Shown: positions 1-8,472, numbered from the stretch's first letter. The stretch is DNA of 64,000 nt from Deltaproteobacteria bacterium (GCA_018433085.1 JAHDRW010000022.1:98225-162224), one strand, 5' to 3'. Translations and numbers: made by a program. The notes: generated from the letters alone by a model not told the origin.

Positions 1-434
1 AGCGCGTGTATGAAGATATCTTTTCCCGCTCGGATTTTCGGGAGGTCTTCGACGACCTGCCCATCGGGAAGGAATGGATCGCGAGGCTTCTTATGGTGAG
101 CAGGGTGATAGCCCAGGAGGCCCTGCTGTCCGGTGGAAGGCCGCGGGATGTCCTGAAGCGGTCCCTGGTGAGGCTTGCCTCGCAGAGCGCGGCCAGGGTT
201 TTCCACAACGTGATGGACATCCACGAGCACGTCCGGATACCTTCCGGGATTGTTTCCGGCGGCGGAACGATCACCATCGAGTACCGGCCCGGCTTCTCGA
301 AGCGCAGGATCAGGGTGAGCATTCCCCGGGGCACGGCGCCGGGAACCGTCTTGAAATTAGCGGGTATGGGGAGGGCGAATCCGGCGAAAAAGGCCGGCGA
401 TCTCTACTTGCACGTGGACATCGACTCTTTGTAG
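1..434 (+). CDS. DnaJ-like protein, C-terminal part (cut by window start)
   Basis: The reading frame is open to the first base, so the gene begins upstream; GTG at position 6 is probably internal. The last 45 residues (KRRIRVSIPRGTAPGT, then LKLAGMG and DLYLHVDID) match the final beta-sandwich subdomain of DnaJ/CbpA-type co-chaperones, which binds unfolded clients. The part before it, about 95 residues, is helical and not recognised. No J domain or zinc finger is visible because the N-terminus is missing. The stop lies 31 bases inside the convergent diguanylate cyclase gene. Co-chaperone function is inferred from the C-terminal domain only. Confidence 0.6.
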   Translation, partial: RVYEDIFSRSDFREVFDDLPIGKEWIARLLMVSRVIAQEALLSGGRPRDVLKRSLVRLASQSAARVFHNVMDIHEHVRIPSGIVSGGGTITIEYRPGFSKRRIRVSIPRGTAPGTVLKLAGMGRANPAKKAGDLYLHVDIDSL

Positions 435-1357
435 ACCACGATCCGGTTCTTTCCGTGCTGTTTGCCCCAGTACATGGCCTTGTCCGCCATTCTGATGAGC
501 TCGTTGTAGTCGGCGGTGTGGCGCGGCAGGCTTGCCAGGCCGATGGTGACGCTCACTTCCAGGGTTGCGGCCACGGTCCTGCAGATTCTTTCCGCCACCA
601 CGACCGTCTCTTCCATGGCCGTTTCCGGGAATATGATAACGAATTCCTCTCCCCCGTATCGCGCCAGGATATCGCAGTTTCTCGTATTGTGCCGGAAGAC
701 GTGCGCCAGGCGCATGAGGAGCTCATTGCCCTCCTCGTGGCCCTTGGTGTCGTTGTAGTTCTTGAAGTCGTCGATGTCGATCATGGCGAGCGACATGGTC
801 CGGTTGTAGCGGAGGTGCCTGGTTGCCTCGCTCTTCAAGAGCGAGATGAGGTGACGGAAGTTGTACATCCCGGTCAGCTCATCGGTCCGCGAGAGGTTCC
901 GGTAGTACACGGCCAGCTCGGCCTCTTCCTTGAGCCGTGATTCCTGGATGATCCGGTTGATGGTCAGGTGCAGATGGTCAAGGAGAATCGGTTTGGTGAT
1001 GAAATCCGAGGCGCCCAGCTTCATGCATTCGACCGCGTCGCGGATGGTCCCGTACCCGGTGATCATGATCACCTGGATATGGGGGCGGATTTTCTTGATA
1101 TGCTTCAGAAGCTCTGATCCGGTCATTCCGGGGAGGTGGAGGTCCACGATGGCTATCTCGTAGCCATCCTGCTCCACCAGATGGATTGCCTGCTCGGCGC
1201 TGGCCGACTTAGACAGGTCGAACCCCTTCTCCCCGAGATACTCGGAGATGAGATCCAGGGTCTCCTTCTCGTCGTCCACGAGCAGGATCCTGGTACTGCT
1301 GTTGATCGCATCTGCTGGCGTTTTCATATTCGTCACATCTTTTCCGCTCATCGGCAT
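404..1357 (-). CDS. Response regulator with GGDEF domain (diguanylate cyclase)
   Basis: 317 residues. A receiver domain (about 22-140) has the acidic pair D28/D29, phospho-acceptor D72, T100 and K122. A linker helix leads to a GGDEF domain (about 155-310) with intact GGEEF at 235-239 and an RxxD inhibitory site (RNCD, 226-229) just before it. The protein is therefore expected to make cyclic di-GMP from two GTP when phosphorylated and to be product-inhibited; PleD/WspR-type enzymes are the closest known architecture. It is transcribed away from the signalling genes that start at 1623. An internal ATG 10 codons in (MKTPAD) is an alternative start. Confidence 0.9.
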   Translation of the reverse strand: MPMSGKDVTNMKTPADAINSSTRILLVDDEKETLDLISEYLGEKGFDLSKSASAEQAIHLVEQDGYEIAIVDLHLPGMTGSELLKHIKKIRPHIQVIMITGYGTIRDAVECMKLGASDFITKPILLDHLHLTINRIIQESRLKEEAELAVYYRNLSRTDELTGMYNFRHLISLLKSEATRHLRYNRTMSLAMIDIDDFKNYNDTKGHEEGNELLMRLAHVFRHNTRNCDILARYGGEEFVIIFPETAMEETVVVAERICRTVAATLEVSVTIGLASLPRHTADYNELIRMADKAMYWGKQHGKNRIVVYKESMSTCK

Positions 1358-1622
1358 CGCAGAGCCGTCCCACTGCTTTTAAGGTATAGTAACGGAAATT
1401 CAATAAAAATTCATGAGAGAAAAATCTTCACTGCTGTCGAAAAAACCAGGAAGACTGCGGTATTTGAGGACAATCATTACTAATATTTGATCCGGGTGGG
1501 AAAAAGGAGTACGGTAAGCAAATCCATGAACCTTTGAAGCGGCATGCCCGCCCCCACGGCAAGTCCGGGCCGTCAGGGGCGGAAAAAGCGTTCAAGTTCC
1601 CGGTTTGACAGTCCGTTACAGT
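1358..1622. other. Divergent intergenic region between the cyclase and HDOD genes
   Basis: About 265 bases without a supported gene. It separates two divergent signalling genes and so must hold both promoters. An AT-rich stretch lies at 1380-1420 and a GGGAAAAAGGAG purine run at about 1498-1509. I could not assign a convincing -35/-10 pair or an enhancer-type site. Confidence 0.4.
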
Positions 1623-2435
1623 ATGACAGTGGAAGGCACGAAGGCCCAGTTCTGCGTGGAGAAACGCTTTGACACCATCCCGACTCTGGATGCGACCAGG
1701 ATGCGTCTCTTCGAGGTGCTCCAGAGCGACGATGCAGATATCGAGCGGGTGGAAAGGATCGTCTCCACCGACCCGGCGGTGACCGCAAGGGTCATCAAGC
1801 TCGCCAATTCGCCGTTCTACCGCCACGCCCAGCAGCACCTCGGCCTGCACCAGTCACTGCTGACCATCGGGCTGGACATGGTGAAATGTATCTCCCTGTC
1901 CATGACGATCATGGACTCGCTGAAGTGCGAGACCAGGTGTGCCCGTGACCTCTGGGCCCACTCGTATGCCGTCGCCCTGGTAGCCATTTCCCTGAGCGGA
2001 AACAAGGCCGAGAAGGACAGGCTCTTTACAGGAGCCCTGCTGCACGATCTCGGCAGGATGATCTTTTTGTTCCTCGCGCCCGAGGTCTACACCGCCCTGA
2101 TCGACTCGGAAGGATGCCGCCCCGACGAAGAGCTGGAGCGGCAGACCTTTTCCATCAGCCACACCGAGCTGGGGGAGGCGGTGGCAAGGAAATGGAACTT
2201 CCCCGAGGAGATCGTGGGGATCATCAGCCGCCACCACCGGCCCGACAACCGCGATTCTGCCCTGATATGCCTGATCAACCACGTGATCTGCCGGTGCGAG
2301 ATGGGGATTCCTGAAGCGGACCCGTCGTGTCTCGACATGGTCCGGCCCTTTCTGGGAGATGGCTACAAAGATCTTGTCAACACTATTGTACAACGGTATA
2401 AAACGAACACTGTCGTGATAGAAAGCCTGTTTTAG
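1623..2435 (+). CDS. HDOD-domain signalling protein
   Basis: 270 residues, almost entirely one HDOD domain (about 15-215). This domain is a relative of the HD-GYP/HD phosphohydrolases usually found in bacterial signalling proteins, and most members have lost catalysis and act as protein-interaction modules. The sequence keeps a LLHDLGRM helix resembling the HD pair and a second histidine-rich segment (ISRHHRPDN). The ATG at 1623 has no clear ribosome binding site; a TTG at 1605 in the same frame is an alternative. The gene is 15 bases upstream of the hybrid kinase and probably cotranscribed, which suggests a shared pathway; its exact role is unknown. Confidence 0.8.
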   Translation: MTVEGTKAQFCVEKRFDTIPTLDATRMRLFEVLQSDDADIERVERIVSTDPAVTARVIKLANSPFYRHAQQHLGLHQSLLTIGLDMVKCISLSMTIMDSLKCETRCARDLWAHSYAVALVAISLSGNKAEKDRLFTGALLHDLGRMIFLFLAPEVYTALIDSEGCRPDEELERQTFSISHTELGEAVARKWNFPEEIVGIISRHHRPDNRDSALICLINHVICRCEMGIPEADPSCLDMVRPFLGDGYKDLVNTIVQRYKTNTVVIESLF

Positions 2436-2450
2436 GGGCATGGGGGGGCT

Positions 2451-4559
2451 GTGAAAGACGGTTTGTCGGGGCTCCAGGAATCCGCGGGCTTCTCCCAGGG
2501 CCGGGAGAAGATCCTGCTCGACCTCCTGAAGAAAGCGACTGATTTCTATGAGGACATCATCGGAATACTCTCAGGTATCTACGAGCTTTCCGAGTATGTC
2601 CGAAGAGGCTCCCCGGAAGAAGAGTTCTACTCCTACGTCGTCAGGATCCTCATCAGTGAATCCCGCTGTGAGAATGCCTCGGTTTTTCTCGTGGAGGAAA
2701 ACCGGGTGGTGCTCAAGGCAGCGGCCGGTATCGAGCTTCCCGAAGAGGTCCCTGCCGCCAGCATGGAGCTCGGCGAGGGAGTGGCCGGGATGTGCGCCCG
2801 GGAAGGCAAGCCGATTCTGGTGGCGGATGTGCATGAATGCCGGTATTACAAGGAGTTTCCCGGCTCACGGGTGGAAATCGGTTCCATGCTGTGCATACCC
2901 GTCAAGGACGGCGACACGACCTTCGGTGTCCTGAACCTGTCCCATTCCCAGAGCAACTTCTTCAACCTCCACTATCAGCGGGTGTTCGAGTTGCTGGGCC
3001 TGCTGGTGGGACAGATGCTGACCCTGATCCACATATCCTCGGTCTTTCAGCGCAAGAACCTCGACTTGAGCGAGATGCTGACGCTCAAGGAAGAGAGCCT
3101 GCGGAGCCTCACCGAGAGCTACAAAACCGTGGTGGATGCCTCCGAGGACGGCATTTTTATCCTCGACGGGGATGACGATGTCACCTTCTGTAACCAGCGG
3201 CTCATCACCGCGCTGGGGAAGATCCCGGTCAAGATCCGCGACATGTTCGAAGACGCGACCGCGGACTGCATCCGCGGCTATAAGTCCAGAATGAGCCCGG
3301 GGCAGTTCCTGGACTTCGAACGGACCGTAACCTTCGGCACCGCCGAAGGGATTGTGGGCCGGTTTTTCATCAAGAGCCTGCGCCAGGACCAGATCCTGGT
3401 CATGATGCGCGACATCACCGCCAAGCGGCGCATGGAGCAGCGCGCCATGCAGACGGAGAAGCTCACCTCGCTGGGCCTGCTCACCTCGGGCATCGCCCAC
3501 GAGTTGAACAACAGGCTCACCCCCATCCTGGGTTTTGCCGATCTCATCAACGCCCAGAGGCTGGGAGGCAAAGACCGCAAAAGACTCTCCGTCATCATCA
3601 ACGCGGCCAACTCCGCCAAGAGCATCGTGGAATCTCTGCTGAAGTTCTCCCGGAACAAGCCCCCGGAAAAGGTGGTTTTCGATATGCGGGACGTCATCAA
3701 GAGGGTGCTGAGCCTTTACGCGCCGACCGTGAAGAAGCGAGGGATCAGACTTATGGCCGACGAGGGGACCGAGCCGCTTTTCGTCCGGGCCGATATGAAC
3801 TGCATGGAGCAGGTTCTGGTCAACTTCATAAACAACGCAATCGACGCCATCGACAGTGAGCCGGGCACGATACGGCTGGAGGCGGGCCTGCAGGACGGGA
3901 GCGTGCAGGTCTCCATAGAGGATTCCGGGCCCGGCATCCCCGAGGAGATCATTACCCGGATATTCGATCCATTTTTCACCACCAAGGCCAAGGACAAGGG
4001 AACGGGACTGGGCCTGAGCATCTGCTACGGCATCATCTCGGACCACAAGGGAGAGATATCCCTGGAAAACACCGATCACGGCGCCCTGGCGCGGATCAGG
4101 GTTCCTGCAATGGTCCCTGATGCGTATCCGGAGTGCGCGGAGGCGGATGACGGGGAATCATCCGCCCCGGATGAAGAAGACAGGCCCGGGCAGCGGCCGG
4201 TGATCATGGTGGTCGAAGACGAGGAAGATCTGCTTGAGCTGATGGTGGATTCCCTGAGTCCCTACTACGAGGTGGCAACCTTCAGTAACGGCCGGAATGC
4301 CTTCGATCATCTGGGCGAGCACACGTGGGAGCTCATCGTATCGGATGTGAGGATGCCCGTGATGGACGGGATGGATCTCTACCGCGCGGCGGTCAGGAAG
4401 AACCCCCGGCTGAAGAGAAGGTTTCTGTTCATCACCGGAGACACATACGATTATCAGGTCAAGGAGTTTCTTGAGAAGACCGGAGTGGTTTTCCTGCGCA
4501 AGCCGTTTCGGGTCAAGGAGCTCAGGGATATGGTTCGAAAGCAGTTACACGACAGGTAG
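2451..4559 (+). CDS. Hybrid sensor histidine kinase (GAF-PAS-HisKA-HATPase-REC)
   Basis: 702 residues without membrane segments, so a cytoplasmic sensor. Order: N-terminal helices, GAF domain (about 55-195), short coiled coil (about 200-225), PAS-like domain (about 225-325), HisKA with phospho-acceptor H350 in GIAHELNNRL, ATPase domain with N box NFINNAIDAI (458-467), G1 box DSGPGIP (491-497) and G2 box GTGLGLS (517-523), then an acidic linker and a C-terminal receiver (583-700) with D632 and K684. It starts with GTG at 2451. It is expected to autophosphorylate on H350 and pass the phosphate to its own receiver or to the two receivers encoded directly downstream. The ligand of the GAF/PAS domains is not evident. 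Confidence 0.9.
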   Translation: MKDGLSGLQESAGFSQGREKILLDLLKKATDFYEDIIGILSGIYELSEYVRRGSPEEEFYSYVVRILISESRCENASVFLVEENRVVLKAAAGIELPEEVPAASMELGEGVAGMCAREGKPILVADVHECRYYKEFPGSRVEIGSMLCIPVKDGDTTFGVLNLSHSQSNFFNLHYQRVFELLGLLVGQMLTLIHISSVFQRKNLDLSEMLTLKEESLRSLTESYKTVVDASEDGIFILDGDDDVTFCNQRLITALGKIPVKIRDMFEDATADCIRGYKSRMSPGQFLDFERTVTFGTAEGIVGRFFIKSLRQDQILVMMRDITAKRRMEQRAMQTEKLTSLGLLTSGIAHELNNRLTPILGFADLINAQRLGGKDRKRLSVIINAANSAKSIVESLLKFSRNKPPEKVVFDMRDVIKRVLSLYAPTVKKRGIRLMADEGTEPLFVRADMNCMEQVLVNFINNAIDAIDSEPGTIRLEAGLQDGSVQVSIEDSGPGIPEEIITRIFDPFFTTKAKDKGTGLGLSICYGIISDHKGEISLENTDHGALARIRVPAMVPDAYPECAEADDGESSAPDEEDRPGQRPVIMVVEDEEDLLELMVDSLSPYYEVATFSNGRNAFDHLGEHTWELIVSDVRMPVMDGMDLYRAAVRKNPRLKRRFLFITGDTYDYQVKEFLEKTGVVFLRKPFRVKELRDMVRKQLHDR

Positions 4560-4566
4560 GTCACCC

Positions 4567-5238
4567 GTGGAAAAGAAAAAAATACTCGTTGTCGATGATG
4601 AAGAGATTGTCCGGTATTCCCTGGTGAATATTCTGAGGGCGCAAGGGTACGAGGTCGATGAGGTCCCGTCCGCTGAAGAGGCGCTGGAGGTCTTCCGCGA
4701 GAAGAAATACCACCTGGTGCTCACCGATCTCGTTCTGGAGGGCACGGGGGGGCTCGAGCTCCTTGAGAACGTGAAGGTGGTGTCGCCCAAGACCCTGGTG
4801 ATTGTGATCACCGGGTACGGGTCGATCAAGACCGCGGTTACGGCCTTGAGGCTGGGCGTCTACGATTACCTGCTCAAACCCTGCGACGAAGACGAGTTGA
4901 TCATCCGGGTGCGGCGGGCGTTGGAGATGCAGACCTACGGGCAGGAGCAGAAAAGGATTCAGGAGGTCAGTGCAATAGCCAAGACAACGGTCACGCTTTC
5001 TGATAGGATCAATACACCGCTCAACATCATCCTGGGGAACATCGAGATGCTGCAGCTGGCCCCGGAGCTGGAAAAGAGTCGCAAGGTGCAGCAGACCCTG
5101 AGGATCATGGAGGAACAGATATTCAAGATCAAAGAGGTCATGGACAAGCTGGCCAAGCTCACCACGGCCGAGACCAGGAAGTATACGACCTTGAGGGATT
5201 ACGAGATCATCGATCTCACCTCGCCGAAAAAACCATGA
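4567..5238 (+). CDS. Receiver domain fused to a histidine-less HisKA-like tail
   Basis: 223 residues. GTG at 4567 was chosen because it follows the kinase stop by 7 bases, has an AGGTAGGT purine run ahead and begins right at the receiver. The receiver (1-120) is intact: D54, T82 and K104. Residues about 138-215 resemble a kinase dimerisation helix pair (INTPLNIILGNIEML), but where kinases have H-E the sequence reads SDRINTPL, with no histidine, and no ATPase domain follows. It therefore looks like a phosphate-accepting receiver with a dimerising or kinase-binding tail rather than a kinase. The partner is probably the upstream hybrid kinase (inference from adjacency). Confidence 0.8.
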   Translation: MEKKKILVVDDEEIVRYSLVNILRAQGYEVDEVPSAEEALEVFREKKYHLVLTDLVLEGTGGLELLENVKVVSPKTLVIVITGYGSIKTAVTALRLGVYDYLLKPCDEDELIIRVRRALEMQTYGQEQKRIQEVSAIAKTTVTLSDRINTPLNIILGNIEMLQLAPELEKSRKVQQTLRIMEEQIFKIKEVMDKLAKLTTAETRKYTTLRDYEIIDLTSPKKP

Positions 5239-5603
5239 TGAACTCAAAGAACATACTCATTGTCGATGACTCGGACGATCTGGCCCGTGTGATCGCCGAT
5301 TTCCTGGGCATGTTCGGGTATCACGTGCACACAGCACATGACGGGATGGACGCCCTGGAATATCTGGAAAAGACCTCCATGGATATCGTGGTCAGCGATA
5401 TCCACATGCCCCGGATGGACGGCTTTACGCTCATGACCGAGATCAAGAGCAGATATCCCCGCACCCCCATCGTCCTGATTACCGGGTTCAGCGTCAGCGA
5501 GGCCAGGAAGCTGGCCTTCGAGAAAGGCGCAGACGCATTCGTCGCAAAGCCGTTCCATCTCAAAGACTTGAAGAATGTAATCGATTCCGTCGTGAGCAAT
5601 TGA
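5235..5603 (+). CDS. Single-domain CheY-like response regulator
   Basis: 122 residues, one receiver domain only, with the acidic pair D11/D12, phospho-acceptor D55, T84 and K105 all present. Its ATG overlaps the preceding stop by 4 bases (ATGA), showing translational coupling with the receiver/HisKA-tail gene. With no output domain, it probably works by protein contact or as a phosphate shuttle within the kinase module encoded from 2451. The gene could be called CheY-like, but no chemotaxis genes are nearby, so a flagellar role should not be assumed. Confidence 0.85.
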   Translation: MMNSKNILIVDDSDDLARVIADFLGMFGYHVHTAHDGMDALEYLEKTSMDIVVSDIHMPRMDGFTLMTEIKSRYPRTPIVLITGFSVSEARKLAFEKGADAFVAKPFHLKDLKNVIDSVVSN

Positions 5604-5652
5604 TTTTTTTAACCGCTATTGTACGGCACCATTCAACAGGAGGAGGATCTCT

Positions 5653-6114
5653 ATGAGGAAGACCATGCTACAAAAACCCCGAAAGATCTTGTGCTACATC
5701 GATTTCAGCGAGCACAGCCGTTCTGTCGTGGAGTACGGCTTCGAGCTTGCCGGCCTCGTCCAGGCGGAGCTTTACGTTCTCCATTCGGTGGCCGACATCA
5801 AGCAGGCTGCGGGCTTCTACGTCCCCCATGTCAACACCGAGCTTCTGGAGGATCAGGTAGCCCAGGCAGCCCGCGACAAGATGTACGCCATCTGTCATCA
5901 GGCGGTGGGAGAGGGCATCGATCCGGATCACCGGCTCGTCACGAAGGGCAACCCGGTGGATGCAATCAACCGGGCGATCGACGCCAAGCGGATCGAGCTC
6001 ATCGTTCTGTCTCACGAAACGGGCAGGGGCAATCTGTACGGATTCAAGAGCGACCTGGTGGAGAAGTTCATGAAGAATGCGACGGTTCCGTTCCTTGTTC
6101 TTCCGGTAAAGTGA
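5653..6114 (+). CDS. Universal stress protein family (UspA) protein
   Basis: 153 residues with a single Usp fold: N-terminal strand KILCYIDFS, the ELYVLHSV strand, and the C-terminal IELIVLSHETGRG...VPFLVLP segment. The ATP-binding form has G-x2-G-x9-G-S/T; here the glycine spacing is altered (GRGNLYGFKSD), so nucleotide binding is uncertain. A strong AGGAGGAGG ribosome binding site lies at 5639-5647. The gene is 49 bases after the CheY-like gene, on the same strand, and may share its transcript. Its last 47 bases overlap the convergent membrane-protein gene. Stress-protein assignment is by fold; no specific stress is implied. Confidence 0.85.
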   Translation: MRKTMLQKPRKILCYIDFSEHSRSVVEYGFELAGLVQAELYVLHSVADIKQAAGFYVPHVNTELLEDQVAQAARDKMYAICHQAVGEGIDPDHRLVTKGNPVDAINRAIDAKRIELIVLSHETGRGNLYGFKSDLVEKFMKNATVPFLVLPVK

Positions 6115-6748
6115 TCCGGACCGAGCGAATGAGGCCAAGCGCGCTTCTTTTGTCCATGGCCCCCTCGCAGGAGAGCATGCCGATCTTCTCTCCTCCGAAG
6201 GCGAAGCCCAGAAGCCGCTCAGGGGTGTAGAAGAGAATGGCTTCGGTGCCGCGTGGGATGAGGATCTCGGCCCCTGTCGTGTTTTTCATCCACGAGGGGA
6301 TGAGTTGCGACTTTACCCCCATGATCGTGGGGTTGTAGCGGCGGCCGAGGATTTTCTCCAGGAGTTCCCGTGTGTCCATGGACCGCTCGTCGCCCAGAAA
6401 GGCTCTGATGAGCGGTCTGCGTAGCGACGCTCTCCATTCGTCCTCCAGGGGGAGCTTGTCCAGGACCCTGATTTCGCCCCGGACCTTCATGGCGGGCACA
6501 CGTATGCCGACGATACCGTCAGGCCTGATTTCATACTCCATTCCGGACGGAGCGCACAGGGAAAATTCCGGGAAGAGGACCTCGGCGCACGGGCTGTCCG
6601 GAGGATCGGCCACAACGGGGACGAGGAAAAGCTCGGGGGAGTTTTCCCTGGCCAGTGCGATATAGAACCCGTAGATCGACAGCGCGATGATGCAGATCCC
6701 GACGATAAACCGGATGCCCTGGTTGGTGGGTCTGCCCGCTAGAACCAT
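6068..6748 (-). CDS. Hypothetical membrane-anchored protein
   Basis: 226 residues. One N-terminal membrane segment (about 12-33, GIRFIVGICIIALSIYGFYI) is followed by a soluble domain with a CAEVLFPEFSLCAP segment whose two cysteines could form a disulfide if it faces the periplasm. I do not recognise the family. The start overlaps the stop of the upstream small membrane protein (6739-6990) by 10 bases, so the two are probably translated together and may interact. The 3' end overlaps the convergent UspA gene by 47 bases. Confidence 0.65.
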   Translation of the reverse strand: MVLAGRPTNQGIRFIVGICIIALSIYGFYIALARENSPELFLVPVVADPPDSPCAEVLFPEFSLCAPSGMEYEIRPDGIVGIRVPAMKVRGEIRVLDKLPLEDEWRASLRRPLIRAFLGDERSMDTRELLEKILGRRYNPTIMGVKSQLIPSWMKNTTGAEILIPRGTEAILFYTPERLLGFAFGGEKIGMLSCEGAMDKRSALGLIRSVRITLPEEQGTEPSHSS

Positions 6749-6990
6749 TTCGGATGGATGGGTTTGCTGGATATCTCCGGCCTTTCGGTCATATCGTAAC
6801 CGCCATGTGCAGGGAAACCTTCCCGGTAGGGAGCAGGCTCTTCTCCCGGAAACTCAGGTATCCGGTCCTCACCGTTTTTCCCCGCATCCTTGCTGCCGAG
6901 CGTATACCGGCCGAGCAGCTTGAGCACCGAAGGGAGCACGAAGAATAGGATCAGGAGAATGACGATGCTGAAAAAAGAGTCGTTTCTCAT
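6739..6990 (-). CDS. Small hypothetical membrane protein
   Basis: 83 residues with one hydrophobic segment near the N-terminus (about 7-26, FSIVILLILFFVLPSVLKLL) followed by a hydrophilic, proline-rich tail. There is no recognised domain. It is the first gene of a two-gene unit with the 226-residue membrane protein; the 10-base overlap supports it being real. The region just upstream (6991-7020) is AT-rich and carries TAAGAT a few bases before the ATG, a possible -10 element, but no clear ribosome binding site. Confidence 0.55.
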   Translation of the reverse strand: MRNDSFFSIVILLILFFVLPSVLKLLGRYTLGSKDAGKNGEDRIPEFPGEEPAPYREGFPAHGGYDMTERPEISSKPIHPKWF

Positions 6991-7049
6991 AAAAATATCT
7001 TACCACAAATGTCATCGGGGAAACCATCATTTTTTCCCGTGACAGTCGT

Positions 7050-7736
7050 TCAGGCCCACCCCTTCAGGGGGCAGGATTCGCACTTGGGCTTGCCCTTGCG
7101 GCAGAAGTCCTTTCCCACGAAGACCAGGTACGCATGCAGGTCCTTGTACACCGCCAGGTCACGGGGCAGGGTCGCCTCGAAGAGATGCCGGATTGTCTCG
7201 TAATCCGAGGGTTCCTCCATCATGCCGTGCCGGGAGAGGATTCTTCTGGTGTAGGCGTCCACCACGAAGATTATCTTGCCTGCCGCATAACAGCAGATGC
7301 TGTCGGCGGTTTCCTTCCCGATGCCGTTGACTCCAAGGAGCACGGACCGCAAGTCTTCGAGATCCCGGTTGAAGAACGCGTCAACGTTCCCTGCGGAGAG
7401 TTCCATGATCACCTGCACGAGGTTTTTGAGCCGGACGGCCTTGAGATTGTAATACCCGGACGGTCGGATAAGGGATGCGAGGGTTTCGGGGCGGGCCGAG
7501 TGGATGCGCTGGACATCCAGCATGGAATGCTCCTGCAGGAGCGCGATAGCCTTTTCCACATTGCCCCAGGCGGTATTCTGGGTGAGCACCGCCCCTACGG
7601 CGATTTCCAGAGGGGTCTCCCCCGGCCACCATCCGGACGGACCGTACCGGTCCCGGAGCATTCGGTAGAGGGAAAAAGCGTTGAACGAATCAGGAGCAGA
7701 CGATTTTGCCGGTGATGTCTTTTCTCTGGACGACAC
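7050..7736 (-). CDS. HhH-GPD DNA glycosylase, endonuclease III-like, atypical
   Basis: 228 residues. The N-terminal helices with VGAVLTQNTAW and the helix-hairpin-helix (about 132-150, LLGVNGIGKETADS) identify the HhH-GPD base-excision superfamily. The catalytic aspartate is D160 (VVDAYTRR). The lysine that makes endonuclease III a bifunctional lyase is replaced by E142, as in monofunctional glycosylases such as MagIII. The C-terminal iron-sulfur loop is incomplete: C-x6-C-x2-C is present, but the protein ends at the position of the fourth cysteine (PLKGWA). Substrate may be alkylated purines (inference). It overlaps the upstream crotonase gene by 47 bases. Confidence 0.8.
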   Translation of the reverse strand: MSSREKTSPAKSSAPDSFNAFSLYRMLRDRYGPSGWWPGETPLEIAVGAVLTQNTAWGNVEKAIALLQEHSMLDVQRIHSARPETLASLIRPSGYYNLKAVRLKNLVQVIMELSAGNVDAFFNRDLEDLRSVLLGVNGIGKETADSICCYAAGKIIFVVDAYTRRILSRHGMMEEPSDYETIRHLFEATLPRDLAVYKDLHAYLVFVGKDFCRKGKPKCESCPLKGWA

Positions 7737-8472
7737 TCTTCATGTTCTCCCGTATGTCTCCCCGGATATTGAAGAGCATGGCCGTCATCTCGAGCTCGTA
7801 TTCGAGCGCGGCCTTGGCGTCGAGGCGACTGACCACGTCAAAGCTCCGCTTCAGCGCACGAACCACCTCCGGGGGCCTGCTCACCAGCTGCTTCGACCAC
7901 ACGGATATCTCGTCGCGGAACCTTTCCGGCGGAACCACCCGGTTCACCAGTCCGATATGGTGCGCCTCCTGTGCCCCGATGGGCTCTCCTCTCAGGGTCA
8001 GCTCCTTGCTCCGCGCCATCCCGATCCGGGCCACCAGGGGGGTGAGCAGGGGGTTGAAGCCGTACTTGATCTCGGGGTGGCCGAAGATGGCGCTCTCGGA
8101 GGCGATAATGATGTCGCCCATGAGCGCAAGGTTGAAGCCGCCACCGAAGGCGATACCACTCACGGCGGTGATGAGTATCTTGTCGTAGTCCAGGAGCATG
8201 GAATAGGTGTTGACCGCGAGGTTGAAATATCTCGTGGCCTCCTCCGCAGTGAAGTTGGGTGCCTCCTTGAGGTCGATCCCGGCGGAAAAACACTCGTCGC
8301 CCCCGGTGAAAACAATGAGTCTGACATTGTTTCCGTCCTTGAGGAATGAGGAGAAGACATGGTTTATCTCCGAGAGCATTCCGTAGGACAGCGCGTTGAG
8401 CTCGTGCCTGCGGTCCATGACCACTGTGGCGACATCGCCCCTGATCTCCACCCTGATAAACTGATATTCCAT
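7690..8472 (-). CDS. Enoyl-CoA hydratase/isomerase (crotonase) family protein
   Basis: 260 residues, full length for a crotonase-fold enzyme. The oxyanion-hole loops are present (CFSAGIDLKE near 61-70 and GIAFGGGFNLAL near 106-117). Of the two glutamates used by classical hydratases, the second is kept (E134 in FGHPEIKYG), but the first is an asparagine (N114 in GGGFN). The reaction may therefore be an isomerisation, a thioesterase-type reaction or a one-glutamate variant rather than standard hydration; the substrate is unknown. A ribosome binding site AGGAG stands 6 bases before the ATG. It is followed by the overlapping glycosylase gene. Confidence 0.8.
   Translation of the reverse strand: MEYQFIRVEIRGDVATVVMDRRHELNALSYGMLSEINHVFSSFLKDGNNVRLIVFTGGDECFSAGIDLKEAPNFTAEEATRYFNLAVNTYSMLLDYDKILITAVSGIAFGGGFNLALMGDIIIASESAIFGHPEIKYGFNPLLTPLVARIGMARSKELTLRGEPIGAQEAHHIGLVNRVVPPERFRDEISVWSKQLVSRPPEVVRALKRSFDVVSRLDAKAALEYELEMTAMLFNIRGDIRENMKSVVQRKDITGKIVCS

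Noticed and set aside
2865..4079. A 404-codon open frame antisense to the hybrid kinase
   Set aside because: The sense frame encodes intact kinase motifs throughout; the antisense product has no recognisable domain or ribosome binding site.
5235..5603. Chemotaxis role for the CheY-like protein
   Set aside because: No chemotaxis or flagellar gene is present; position after a hybrid kinase favours a phosphorelay role.
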